Positions 24,713-31,585 of a stretch of DNA of 31,585 nt are shown in pieces. The stretch is taken from NCBI GenBank assembly GCA_035570275.1, contig DATMNI010000035.1:1-31585 (forward strand). Reading direction: 5' to 3'. The number at the start of each line of letters is the position of its first letter. Within the stretch, counting starts at the first letter, position 1. This stretch comes from DATMNI01 sp035570275. GTDB taxonomy: Bacteria; Acidobacteriota; Terriglobia; Bryobacterales; Bryobacteraceae. The notes beneath the pieces are model-generated. The model was not told the DNA's origin, searched no databases, and worked only from the letters and a program-made list of their open reading frames with translations. The position numbers were made by a program, and so were the translations under genes.

Positions 24713-26227
24713 GTGCGATGTATAATCAGGCATTCCGTGAGCAGATACTGTGTCACCGTCATGGTCGCCGCGCTCGCCGCTGGGTTGGGTCAAACGCCGG
24801 CCCAAACGACCTTTGACTATGCGGGCGCAACTGCCTACGTTCGCCAGGGGCAGGCCGAGCTAGCCATTCCGATTCTCGAAAAGATGCTGGCCGCGGCACC
24901 ATACGATCTGAAAGCCCGCAACCTGCTGGGCATCGCGCTCTTGAATACCGGGCGCAAAGCCGAGGCCAGCGTGCAATTCAAGCAAGCCCTGCAGACAGAT
25001 CCGAAGTTCCAACCGGCGTTAAAGAACCTGGCGGTGAATGAGATGGCGATGGGCCTGCAGAGCGATGCAAAAAGCCACTTCGAGCAACTCCTGAAGGCCG
25101 CCCCCAACGATCCCGTGGCGCACCTCTACCTGGGTGAGATCAGCTTTGCCGGGCACCGGTACGCCCGAGCCATCGCGCACTACGAGCAAAGCGACGGCCT
25201 TTACCTGAAGGACCCGCAGGTGGTTATCCACAATGCCAGGAGCCATTTCGAGGTTGGAGTGACGCTCGCGAAGGCTAAGAACTATGTGGCATCGGCGCAG
25301 CAGTTTCAACTGGCGCAGAAAGGCTTCCCCGACCCGTATCAAGTGCGCTTCAACCTTACTCTGGCTTACGTTAACGCCCACAATTATGCGGCCGCGATTG
25401 AAGCTGGTGAATCGCTGGCGCGCGACTTCCCGAAAGGCGAACTCTACAATCTGCTTTCCAGGGCATACGAGGCCAACGGCCGGACCCAGGCCGCCTACGA
25501 TGCGCTGCGCACCGCCACCCAGGTCGATCCCGGGAATGAGACCAATTACCTGGACCTGATGGCGCTTTGTCTCACGCACGAGAACTGGGACCTGAGCCTG
25601 GAGATTTCGGATGTCGCTCTGAGCCGCGTTGCGCCCACTTACCGGCTACGCTTGCAGCGCGGGGCGGTACTGGCTATGAAAGGCTTGCTGGAAGATGCCG
25701 AAAATGAATTTCTAATCGCGGCCCGCGAGGCCCCGCAAGTTAGTTTTCCCAGTGTCGCGCTGGCGGTTGTCTGGCTGGAGATGAAGAAGCCGGAGCAAGC
25801 CGTCGAGGTGCTGCGCGTGCGCCGGGCCCAAGACTCGAAGGACTACCTGGTGAACTGGTTCCTGGCTGAGGCGCTCAATCAGGCGGGGGTCTCGCCGGGC
25901 ACGCCCGACGAGAAGGAGGCGGTGGCAGCTCTCCAGGATGCGGTGAGGTCAAATCCAACTGCTGCCGGGCCGCGGGTGCTGCTGGGCAAGATGCTGGTGA
26001 AGCGCGGCCAGGCCGACGACGCGCGCCGTCAGTTCGAGGAGGCCATGAAACTCGACCCGAATGACGCTAGCGCCGCTTATCACCTCGCCCTGATCTATCG
26101 CAAGGCCGGCAACACGAGGCGCGCCGAAGAGTTGATGGCCAAAGTCGGCAAGGCCACATCAGTCCCCGATTCCCCGCCAGCCACTGGCCGGAACCTGGTC
26201 AAGATTGTGCGCGAAGGGTCGAGGTGA
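24713..26227 (+). CDS. Exported tetratricopeptide repeat protein
   Basis: A 504-residue protein with an N-terminal signal peptide (hydrophobic core VTVMVAALAAGLG, cleavage probably near TPAQ, about residue 31). The rest is helical TPR repeats from about residue 35 to 485. Clear units include AYVRQGQAELAIPILEKMLA, LLGIALLNTGRKAEASVQFK and a C-terminal unit around LALIYRKAGNTRRAEELMAK. TPR arrays bind protein partners; no enzyme domain is seen. It is convergent, with a 2-bp gap, to a CRTAC1-family gene; I recall TPR and CRTAC1-family proteins as frequent neighbours in Acidobacteriota, so a shared periplasmic process is plausible. GTG 24713 with AGGA 9-10 bp upstream is the longest start. GTG 24737 is an alternative, because a perfect TATAAT lies 10 bp before it. 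Confidence 0.82.
   Translation: MRCIIRHSVSRYCVTVMVAALAAGLGQTPAQTTFDYAGATAYVRQGQAELAIPILEKMLAAAPYDLKARNLLGIALLNTGRKAEASVQFKQALQTDPKFQPALKNLAVNEMAMGLQSDAKSHFEQLLKAAPNDPVAHLYLGEISFAGHRYARAIAHYEQSDGLYLKDPQVVIHNARSHFEVGVTLAKAKNYVASAQQFQLAQKGFPDPYQVRFNLTLAYVNAHNYAAAIEAGESLARDFPKGELYNLLSRAYEANGRTQAAYDALRTATQVDPGNETNYLDLMALCLTHENWDLSLEISDVALSRVAPTYRLRLQRGAVLAMKGLLEDAENEFLIAAREAPQVSFPSVALAVVWLEMKKPEQAVEVLRVRRAQDSKDYLVNWFLAEALNQAGVSPGTPDEKEAVAALQDAVRSNPTAAGPRVLLGKMLVKRGQADDARRQFEEAMKLDPNDASAAYHLALIYRKAGNTRRAEELMAKVGKATSVPDSPPATGRNLVKIVREGSR
24721..24726 (+). promoter_or_regulatory. Possible -10 box inside the TPR gene start
   Basis: A perfect TATAAT within the shared 12-mer GATGTATAATCA, which also occurs on the minus strand at the receptor 1 promoter. 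If it is active in the TPR direction, the transcript would begin at about 24733-24737, almost on the in-frame GTG at 24737, as in leaderless mRNAs. No good -35 lies 16-18 bp upstream, so this is weak. Confidence 0.25.
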
Positions 26228-26229
26228 TG

Positions 26230-28005
26230 TTACTTTCGGAATTTCTCCGTCCGGACAATTCCTTCTCCCTCCCGTATAACCGCGAGTTGGTCGCCGGCAA
26301 CCTTCGCCACCGTTTCCTTGTTGCCGTTGGGCCAACGGATCTCCAGATCGGCGCTCGCGGCAGCGCCCAGACCGAAATGCAGGCGAGGATCGTTGGCCGA
26401 ATAGAAGCTCGATTGGCTCAAGACTTCCTGCGATTGAACCCGGCCGCCATACCGGGCGGTAACGCGGGCCCCAATTGCGCCGCGGTTTGATTTCACGCCG
26501 ATGAGCTTGACCTTCAACCAATGGTTGTTGCCGCCCATGTCGTTGCGCAACAGCGATGGCGGCTCGTTCAGGTTGATCACCAGGATGTCGATGTCCCCGT
26601 CGTTGTCGAAATCGCCGAATGCGCACCCGCGGCTGCAATGCGGCGCCGCAACTCCGGGGCCCGCCGCCTCGATCAGTTCTTCAAAACGCCCGCCGCCCAG
26701 GTTCCGGAAGATCACACGCGGCGTGCTCAACGGGTACTGTGGAAGCCGTTGCGCGACCTCCGGAAAAACGCCGCCGGTGGCCAGGAAGATGTCGGGCTGG
26801 CCGTCATTATCCAGATCGCAGATGCCGGCGCCCCACCCGACGAAGCGCGTTTCCACGCCCAGTCCCGACGAACCGGTGACATCGTCAAAGAATCCCTTCC
26901 CGTCATTGCGATAGAGAGTGCTGGTGTCGTCCGAGAAGTTGGTCTTGAAGATGTCCAGGCTGCCATCCAGATTGTAGTCGCCGATGCCGAGACCCATGCC
27001 CGCTTGCGGATTGCCATCCTCGCTGAGCGCCACGCCGCCGATCAATCCGGCCTCGGTAAATGTGCCGTTCCGGTTATTGCGAAACAGAAAGCCCGGCGTG
27101 GAATCGCACGCAACGTAGATGTCCGGCCATCCGTCGTTATCGAAATCGGCAGCCACAGCCGTCATCATGTAACTGCCTCTGGCGTTCGCCACGCCCGAAA
27201 CGGCGCTGACGTCTGTAAACGTGCCGTTGCCGTTGTTGCGATAGAGCGAGGGCGCACCAGGCGGCAGACCTCGCGGACCGCAATGCACCGGGATGCCCTT
27301 CCAATTGCAAAAGGCGGCGCCACCGGGAAGCGGTATGTTTTTTGGATCAAACTCGAGATAATTGGCGACGAACAAATCGAGCAGCCCGTTGCGGTCGTAA
27401 TCCACAAAGGAGCAGCCGGAACCCCAGCGCGTCTTATCGTGGAGCAGCCCCGCTTCCCTGGTCACGTCGGTGAAGGTTCCGTCGCCGTTGTTCCGATAGA
27501 GAACATTCTGCCCCCAACAGGTGATGAAGAGGTCATCCAAACCGTCGTTATTGTAATCGCCTACGGCCACGGCGGATGCCCACCCGGTGCGGTGAAGGCC
27601 GGCTTTTTCGGTGACATCGCTGAATGTGCTGTCGCGATTATTCCTGTAGAGGCGGTTGGTGGCGCCGGTAGAGTTGGGCGCACTGTCCAGGCGGGTGCCG
27701 CTGAGAATCAGGATATCCATCCAGCCATCGTTGTCATAGTCCAGGAATGCCGCACCACAGCCCACCGTTTCCAGGATGTAGGTCTTGTGGCCGGCCTCGC
27801 CGTAGATCACCGGGGCACGCAAACCGGCGGCCGGGCCGATGTCGGTGAATTGGGCGTGAAACGGCAAACCCGAAGGCTTTCCGCGCGGCCGGGGTGTTAC
27901 GTTGCGGGTTGCGATGCCCTGTCCGAAGAGCAGGCGCTGAGGCAAGAGCAGCCCGGCAAAATCGCGGCGAGTCCAAGTCACGGTTGGCGCTTTCCAGCGT
28001 AGCAT
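26230..28005 (-). CDS. CRTAC1-family FG-GAP/VCBS repeat protein with ASPIC/UnbV domain
   Basis: A 591-residue exported protein. A TRRDFAG segment near the N-terminus (residues 12-18) resembles a twin-arginine signal, though the following hydrophobic stretch is short. Seven FG-GAP/VCBS-type repeats carry calcium-binding DxDxDGxxD loops: about 89-97, 150-158, 202-210, 288-295, 343-351, 397-405 and 465-473, together forming a beta-propeller. An ASPIC/UnbV domain follows at about 506-565 (SNRGAIGARVTARYGG, then DLEIRWPNG). Members are usually extracytoplasmic; the biochemical role is poorly known. The gene is convergent to the TPR gene with a 2-bp gap. ATG 28005 is preferred; a TTG at 28041 would extend the frame by 12 residues. 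Neither has a strong ribosome-binding site, so the start is uncertain. Confidence 0.88.
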   Translation of the reverse strand: MLRWKAPTVTWTRRDFAGLLLPQRLLFGQGIATRNVTPRPRGKPSGLPFHAQFTDIGPAAGLRAPVIYGEAGHKTYILETVGCGAAFLDYDNDGWMDILILSGTRLDSAPNSTGATNRLYRNNRDSTFSDVTEKAGLHRTGWASAVAVGDYNNDGLDDLFITCWGQNVLYRNNGDGTFTDVTREAGLLHDKTRWGSGCSFVDYDRNGLLDLFVANYLEFDPKNIPLPGGAAFCNWKGIPVHCGPRGLPPGAPSLYRNNGNGTFTDVSAVSGVANARGSYMMTAVAADFDNDGWPDIYVACDSTPGFLFRNNRNGTFTEAGLIGGVALSEDGNPQAGMGLGIGDYNLDGSLDIFKTNFSDDTSTLYRNDGKGFFDDVTGSSGLGVETRFVGWGAGICDLDNDGQPDIFLATGGVFPEVAQRLPQYPLSTPRVIFRNLGGGRFEELIEAAGPGVAAPHCSRGCAFGDFDNDGDIDILVINLNEPPSLLRNDMGGNNHWLKVKLIGVKSNRGAIGARVTARYGGRVQSQEVLSQSSFYSANDPRLHFGLGAAASADLEIRWPNGNKETVAKVAGDQLAVIREGEGIVRTEKFRK

Positions 28006-28126
28006 TCTTGATTGGGCTTCCACTGCGAGTATGAGCTTCAAGATGGCAGCATTGCGCCCATTCAGTCCAGCTAAGGGTGAGCCGGCTGTTTAACGCAGCG
28101 CGGAAAATGAGCCGGCCGGCGCGGGG

Positions 28127-28245
28127 TCAGAAATGCAGCTTCAGTCCGGCCTGGTACACTCGCGGCGTTAGCGCGCTGGTGGACTGGCCGAAAGTGGCCG
28201 TGTTGAGCACCAGGCCCAGGTTGTTCGGTTGACGCGGTTGAATGC
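28127..28245 (-). pseudogene. Decayed 3' end of a TonB-dependent receptor (relic A)
   Basis: The minus strand encodes NLGLVLNTATFG, QSTSALTPRV and YQAGLKLHF followed by TGA at 28127-28129. This aligns with the end of receptor 4 (NPTLDLNSVNFGKSTG, TPRLFQVGFRVRF). Just upstream the matching AFNRVN block is present but in another frame (about 28228-28245), so there is a frameshift within the last 40 codons. Nothing recognisable as barrel precedes it; 28246-28459 holds only short frames without recognised similarity. It is a 3' remnant of a receptor gene of the receptor 4 type. Confidence 0.7.
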
Positions 28246-28459
28246 CCCCAATAAGTACGGCGACCGGAGTTGCGGCTGTGGTCAATTTGACCGAATGCCA
28301 CTGCAAGAGCTCGTTGTCTGGCAACCATTGTGCCCTGGCAAGCAAGTCTACGGATACGATGGGCTCCGTGATTCGACCGAATGCTCTGATGCGGGTGATC
28401 TCAATATTCCGCCGAACTGAAACCCTTTTGAGTCTTCAGGCATCTCAGAAGCGGGTGTT

Positions 28460-30109
28460 ATGACAGGCAATGCAGTGAAAGTGTTGGTAATCGAGTCTGA
28501 CGATGCTCTCGGTGAACGGATCGTCGCCATCCTGAGCGATGCAGGATACGAGGTCTCGACCGACTACGGAGAGGGGATGAAGGCGATTCTCGCATTCGAT
28601 CCCGACGCGGTTGTCATGGGCGCTAATCCGCCCCAGCTCGATTGCTGTGACCTTCTGTCCCAAATTAAGGCTTCCGAGCGCGCTCGGTACATACGTGTTC
28701 TGATGCTCTGTCCGGGAGGATCTGGCGAGCGGATTCGAGGGCTGGAACTCGGGGCCGACGATGTACTGTCGTTGCCCTTCGATGCCCATGAATTGCTGTC
28801 GCGGTTGCGCTCGCAACTACGGAGCAAACACATTGCGGACGAGTTTCGGGAACGGCTGCGCCTGGCGGAGGAGACCCAAAACACTAACCGGCAGGTGGTG
28901 GCAGCAGTCAATGAAGAGCGGCGGGCGCTTCGGGTTGGCGGACTGGCGACCGTCATCGTCTTGATCGCGGGTGGTCTGCTTTCTCTCTTCTTCTTTCGTC
29001 GCACGCAGGAACAGAATACCCGGGTTTATGCCGCGATCACCCGCCTGCAGACGGGCATGCTGACGCAGCAACAACTGGTGGAACGGTCACGTCGAGCCCG
29101 TGAAGACGCGGGACCCGGTCTTCCTCCGGCCGGCGACCCGCAGAAGCTTCAACTGCAGAAGAAGAGCGAGGAATTGAGGTCGAAGATCGCGATCAGCAAG
29201 ACCGGAGACGCTTCCGCTTTGCAAAATCAATTGGACGCGGTAGCAAGCCGCCTCCAGAGGCTGGAGGCCGACGGCAAATTTGCCGAGACGATCATCCAGT
29301 CGTACGAACCGAGCGTCTGCCTGATCCATATCGCGCTTGCCTTCCGCGACCGCACCACTGGATTGAGATTGCATTACGCTGCGGTCACGGCCAGTGGCGA
29401 GCCAGCCACCGACGAACACAAGAACCCGCTCCTGAGCCTCACCGGGAAGGGTCCGGAAGTACAACTGGACGCTTTTGGCACCGGATTCCTCGTCTCTGAC
29501 AGTGGAGAGATCTTCACTAATCACCACGTGGCGGAGCCTTGGTGGCAGAACGATGAGTTGAAGGCGATGCTCGATGAAGGTCTTGAGCCAGTGATTGCCG
29601 AGATGACAGCATATTTCCCCGGCATTCCGCACGGCGTTGCCATCAACACGGAGAAGATTTCATCCGCCGCGGACGTTGCTGTGGTGAAGGGAGATGTTTC
29701 CAGGCTGGGCATCAAACACATCGCCCTTGCCGATAGCCACCGATCAGCCGTCAGCGGCGGGCCAGTCGTGCTGCTTGGATATCCCACTGCACTGGATGCG
29801 ATTCTCGCTCGGACCGGCGCCGAGACGCTCCAGTCCATTGCGACCGCCTCGAAGGGTGATCCGAAACAGGTGATTGAAGAACTTGCCCGACGCAAACTGA
29901 TCAGGCCTATCACCACGCAGGGGCACATCGGCGACGTACTGCCCGACAAGATTGTCTATGATGCCCAAACCACTTCGGGCGGCTCCGGCGGTCCGCTCTT
30001 TAATAACGAGGGCAAAGTAATAGGAATTAATTTCGCCATGGTGCGGGAGTTCGGCGGATCGAATTTTGCCATTCCTGTTGGCTACGGGAAGTCACTTCTG
30101 AAGCATTAA
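28460..30109 (+). CDS. Pseudo-receiver / transmembrane / trypsin-like protease fusion
   Basis: A 549-residue protein with an unusual domain order. Residues 6-120 are a response-regulator receiver fold (KVLVIESDD, ending GADDVLSLPFDAHELLSRL). The phospho-acceptor Asp position is Gly54 (DAVVMGANPP), the Thr/Ser position is Cys84 (LMLC), and the invariant Lys before PF is Leu105, so phosphorylation looks impossible. A charged helix follows (125-157), then one membrane helix (about 158-179) and basic RR, giving a cytoplasmic N-terminus or a hybrid topology. Residues 185-280 are coiled-coil-like. A trypsin/HtrA-type protease domain (about 335-545) has the likely triad His356 (TNHHV), Asp405 (AADVAVVK) and Ser509 (TSGGSGGPLF). 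No PDZ domain is present. The ATG at 28460 has only a weak ribosome-binding site. It stands alone, with receptor relics on both sides. It probably acts as a membrane-anchored periplasmic protease controlled by a non-phosphorylated cytoplasmic domain. Confidence 0.85.
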   Translation: MTGNAVKVLVIESDDALGERIVAILSDAGYEVSTDYGEGMKAILAFDPDAVVMGANPPQLDCCDLLSQIKASERARYIRVLMLCPGGSGERIRGLELGADDVLSLPFDAHELLSRLRSQLRSKHIADEFRERLRLAEETQNTNRQVVAAVNEERRALRVGGLATVIVLIAGGLLSLFFFRRTQEQNTRVYAAITRLQTGMLTQQQLVERSRRAREDAGPGLPPAGDPQKLQLQKKSEELRSKIAISKTGDASALQNQLDAVASRLQRLEADGKFAETIIQSYEPSVCLIHIALAFRDRTTGLRLHYAAVTASGEPATDEHKNPLLSLTGKGPEVQLDAFGTGFLVSDSGEIFTNHHVAEPWWQNDELKAMLDEGLEPVIAEMTAYFPGIPHGVAINTEKISSAADVAVVKGDVSRLGIKHIALADSHRSAVSGGPVVLLGYPTALDAILARTGAETLQSIATASKGDPKQVIEELARRKLIRPITTQGHIGDVLPDKIVYDAQTTSGGSGGPLFNNEGKVIGINFAMVREFGGSNFAIPVGYGKSLLKH

Positions 30110-30125
30110 GGGGCGGAGTAACCCG

Positions 30126-30306
30126 CTAAAATTGGTAGCGGAGGCTGAACTGCATCACGCCGAGCTGGGTGAGTAGGACGTGTACTTGCCAAAGGTCCCC
30201 GTGTTCCCACATCCAGACTGGCGCTGTTTATGTCGAATCTGACCGCGTTCCGCACGTTGAAAACCTCCCAGCGGACCTGCAGTGTGTGGGATTCCCGTCC
30301 AGCACT
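30126..30306 (-). pseudogene. Decayed 3' end of a TonB-dependent receptor (relic B)
   Basis: The minus strand reads RESHTLQVRWEVFNVRNAVR, then FDINSASLDVGTRG in one frame. TGTFGKYTSYSPS follows in a second frame and LGVMQFSLRYQF plus TAG (30126-30128) in a third. In order these are the usual last 60 or so residues of an acidobacterial CarboxypepD_reg-type receptor, now split by two frameshifts. Its terminal block differs from relic A and from all four intact receptors, so it comes from another receptor gene. The 5' remainder is not recognisable beyond about 30306. Confidence 0.72.
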
Positions 30307-31275
30307 TACCCTCAGCAATCAGGTAACGCATGAACCATCCGCATTTCCGAGGTGTCCTTTGGCGTTCGCGCGAGTTCGGCCCTTGGTCCGGCTAAGAATA
30401 AAGGTGCGGAGCGATTCGGCTCGGAAATGCCGGGATCGGTACCGAGGGACTCCAGCGCATGCTTGTTGACGACGCCGCATTGGCGTAGCGTGCCCTCCTG
30501 GGTGCCACGCTGGCTTCGCATCCAATCGAAGCAGCCCGCAACTAAAGGCGGCGGACCAGCCTCCTTATTCGACGGCGGCGCAGAAGTGATCAGGCGGCAG
30601 CGCCGCAAAATGATCCAGAAGCGCCTGTGCGCCAGCCAGCAGCCTTACATCGTCGTGACTACATAACCGGCAACGGTCCGCGACAACGGCACGGGAGTGG
30701 TGCGATAGGATGGCCCGACGCCAATACCGCGTAGAGTCACAAACCCGTGGTGCACTCCCAGTATATTTTCTGCCCAGGATTCGGGTGTTTCGCGGCGTAG
30801 TGGGGAACAACAGACCCGATATGCTGAGTTTGGTGGCGAAATGAAAACGATTCTCAGCCTCCAGACCGAATCACGGCGCACTCATATCCCGCCGCCGCCT
30901 CCCTGGTCTGAAGCCGGGCGGTCGCCTGCGAATGGTCGCTCCTTCGGGGCAAGATCCCTCACCTGGTCGCGGCCATGAACGCGTCTGGCCCTGGCCCTCG
31001 CCGAGTCCTCCGGACACAACCGGGCTCGTAAGATCCGGCGGAGGCTGCCGTGCGGCCTTAAAGAGATTTGTACACGTAACCGATAAGCAAGTTGGCCCTC
31101 AGCAGCCTTGCCCGGGGATCGTGGCAAACTCGCGAATGTTTGCAGCCAGACTGCCGTGAAATCGGCCAGAGTACCAGAAGCAAAGTCACCGAAAAAGGAG
31201 ACCAGTGCCTGCACGGACCGCGACAGAGAGCAGATGCTCTGTGCGGACCGCGGCAGCGCGCTGATTTAGCACGCT
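30307..31275. other. Gene-poor, probably decayed region
   Basis: About 970 bp with only short overlapping frames on both strands, none with a convincing signal peptide, motif or family similarity. A minus-strand frame (30645-30881) reads GVHHGFVTLRGIGVGPSYR, which could be a fragment of an outer-membrane protein, but I cannot assign it. No hairpin-plus-T-tract terminator and no good promoter were seen. The region holds the two-copy 30-bp repeat noted separately. Confidence 0.45.
31211..31270. repeat. Imperfect 30-bp direct repeat, two copies
   Basis: Units start at 31211 and 31241. Both contain CGGACCGCG followed by CAG and a GC-rich end (GAGAGCAGATGCT in the first, CGCGCTGATTTA in the second). 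The second unit ends just before the presumed GTG start of the beta-propeller gene at 31276, so the pair may lie in its leader. Confidence 0.5.
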
Positions 31276-31585
31276 GTGTTCAACCTAATCTCAAGACACA
31301 AGAAGTCATCGAGCGGCTTTGTCTGCGGACGGTACGCGGCTCTGACCATGTTGATTGCCTTCGGCTTATTGAGCCAGCGGGCCTACGCGGACGACTGGGT
31401 CATGGCATTTCATGACAGCCGCCATACCGGACAAACATCGGAAGAGTTACTCCGCCGATGAGCGTCGCCTGGACGTGGACAGACACGGAACCTTACGACA
31501 TCGGAAGCGGGGGAAAGTTCATTCCCCAGAAGCGTTTCTGGCTGCCGGTTTACTATCGGGGAAAGCTGTGTTTTCAAGGCGGGAA
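31276..31585 (+). pseudogene. 5' part of a PQQ-like beta-propeller repeat protein, frameshifted, runs off the window
   Basis: From GTG 31276 the frame encodes a basic N-terminus, a signal peptide (LTMLIAFGLLSQRAYA, about residues 24-39) and DDWVMAFHDSRHTGQTSEEL, the typical opening of PQQ-like beta-propeller proteins (W-x-M-F-x-HD-x-x-HTG). It then reaches a stop at 31459-31461. The expected continuation TPPMSVAWTW begins at 31449 in another frame and stays open to the window end (KFIPQKRFWLPVYYRGKL). One base appears to be missing near 31447-31448, so this is either a pseudogene or a sequencing error. No strong ribosome-binding site precedes the GTG, and the length and function of the full protein cannot be seen. 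Confidence 0.6.

Noticed and set aside
26521..28002. Plus-strand open frame (493 codons) opposite the CRTAC1-family gene
   Set aside because: Its periodicity mirrors the FG-GAP repeats on the other strand; no independent protein features.
30565..31214. Minus-strand frames in the right-hand gene-poor region as genes
   Set aside because: Short, overlapping, Arg-rich and lacking any recognised motif or signal peptide; likely decayed DNA or shadows.

Overview
The window looks like a chromosomal segment of a soil-type Acidobacteriota, probably from the Solibacter/Bryobacter group. This is inferred from gene content and high GC, not from a marker gene. The signs are several very long Oar-like TonB-dependent receptors with an N-terminal carboxypeptidase-regulatory-like domain and no SusD partner, a CRTAC1-family protein beside a TPR protein, PQQ-type beta-propeller enzymes, frequent GTG starts, and REP-like intergenic repeats. 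I see no rRNA, tRNA, CRISPR array, intact transposase, phage gene or replication origin. Four full-length receptors fill about 44% of the window, and the 3' ends of two decayed ones are also present.

Layout. Positions 1-156 hold an AT-rich inverted repeat. On the minus strand follow receptor 1 (157-3834, with a sigma70-like promoter at 3921-3949), a gap with an antitoxin-like relic, and a two-gene unit of an acetolactate-synthase-like ThDP enzyme and an MFS transporter (7477 down to 4328). Next comes a short gap with a REP-like hairpin and a heptamer tandem repeat, then a second unit of receptor 2 and a secreted PQQ dehydrogenase-like protein (12973 down to 7635). An 811-bp gap (12974-13784) carries paired 16-bp palindromes. 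A plus-strand CocE/NonD-type hydrolase (13785-15401) meets, stop codon to stop codon, a secreted tandem alpha/beta hydrolase (15398-17569) that lies 31 bp downstream of receptor 3 (17601-21158). Receptor 4 (21370-24573) has a near-consensus promoter and is divergent from a secreted TPR protein (24713-26227). The TPR gene converges, with a 2-bp gap, on a CRTAC1-family FG-GAP/ASPIC-UnbV protein (26230-28005).

The right end is different: two frameshifted receptor 3'-end relics (28127-28245 and 30126-30306) flank an unusual plus-strand gene (28460-30109). It encodes a cytoplasmic response-regulator receiver domain that has lost its phosphorylation residues, one membrane helix, a coiled-coil region and a periplasmic trypsin/HtrA-like protease. 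About 1 kb of unrecognised, probably decayed DNA follows. The window ends inside a PQQ-like beta-propeller gene whose first part is frameshifted.

How the genes may work together (inference): receptors 2 and 3 each head a short transcription unit whose next gene is an exported catabolic enzyme. This suggests uptake-plus-periplasmic-processing units without a SusD protein. The ThDP enzyme and MFS permease look like a separate small-acid import and metabolism unit. The most unusual single object is the pseudo-receiver/transmembrane/protease fusion, which could be an inside-out signalling protease.
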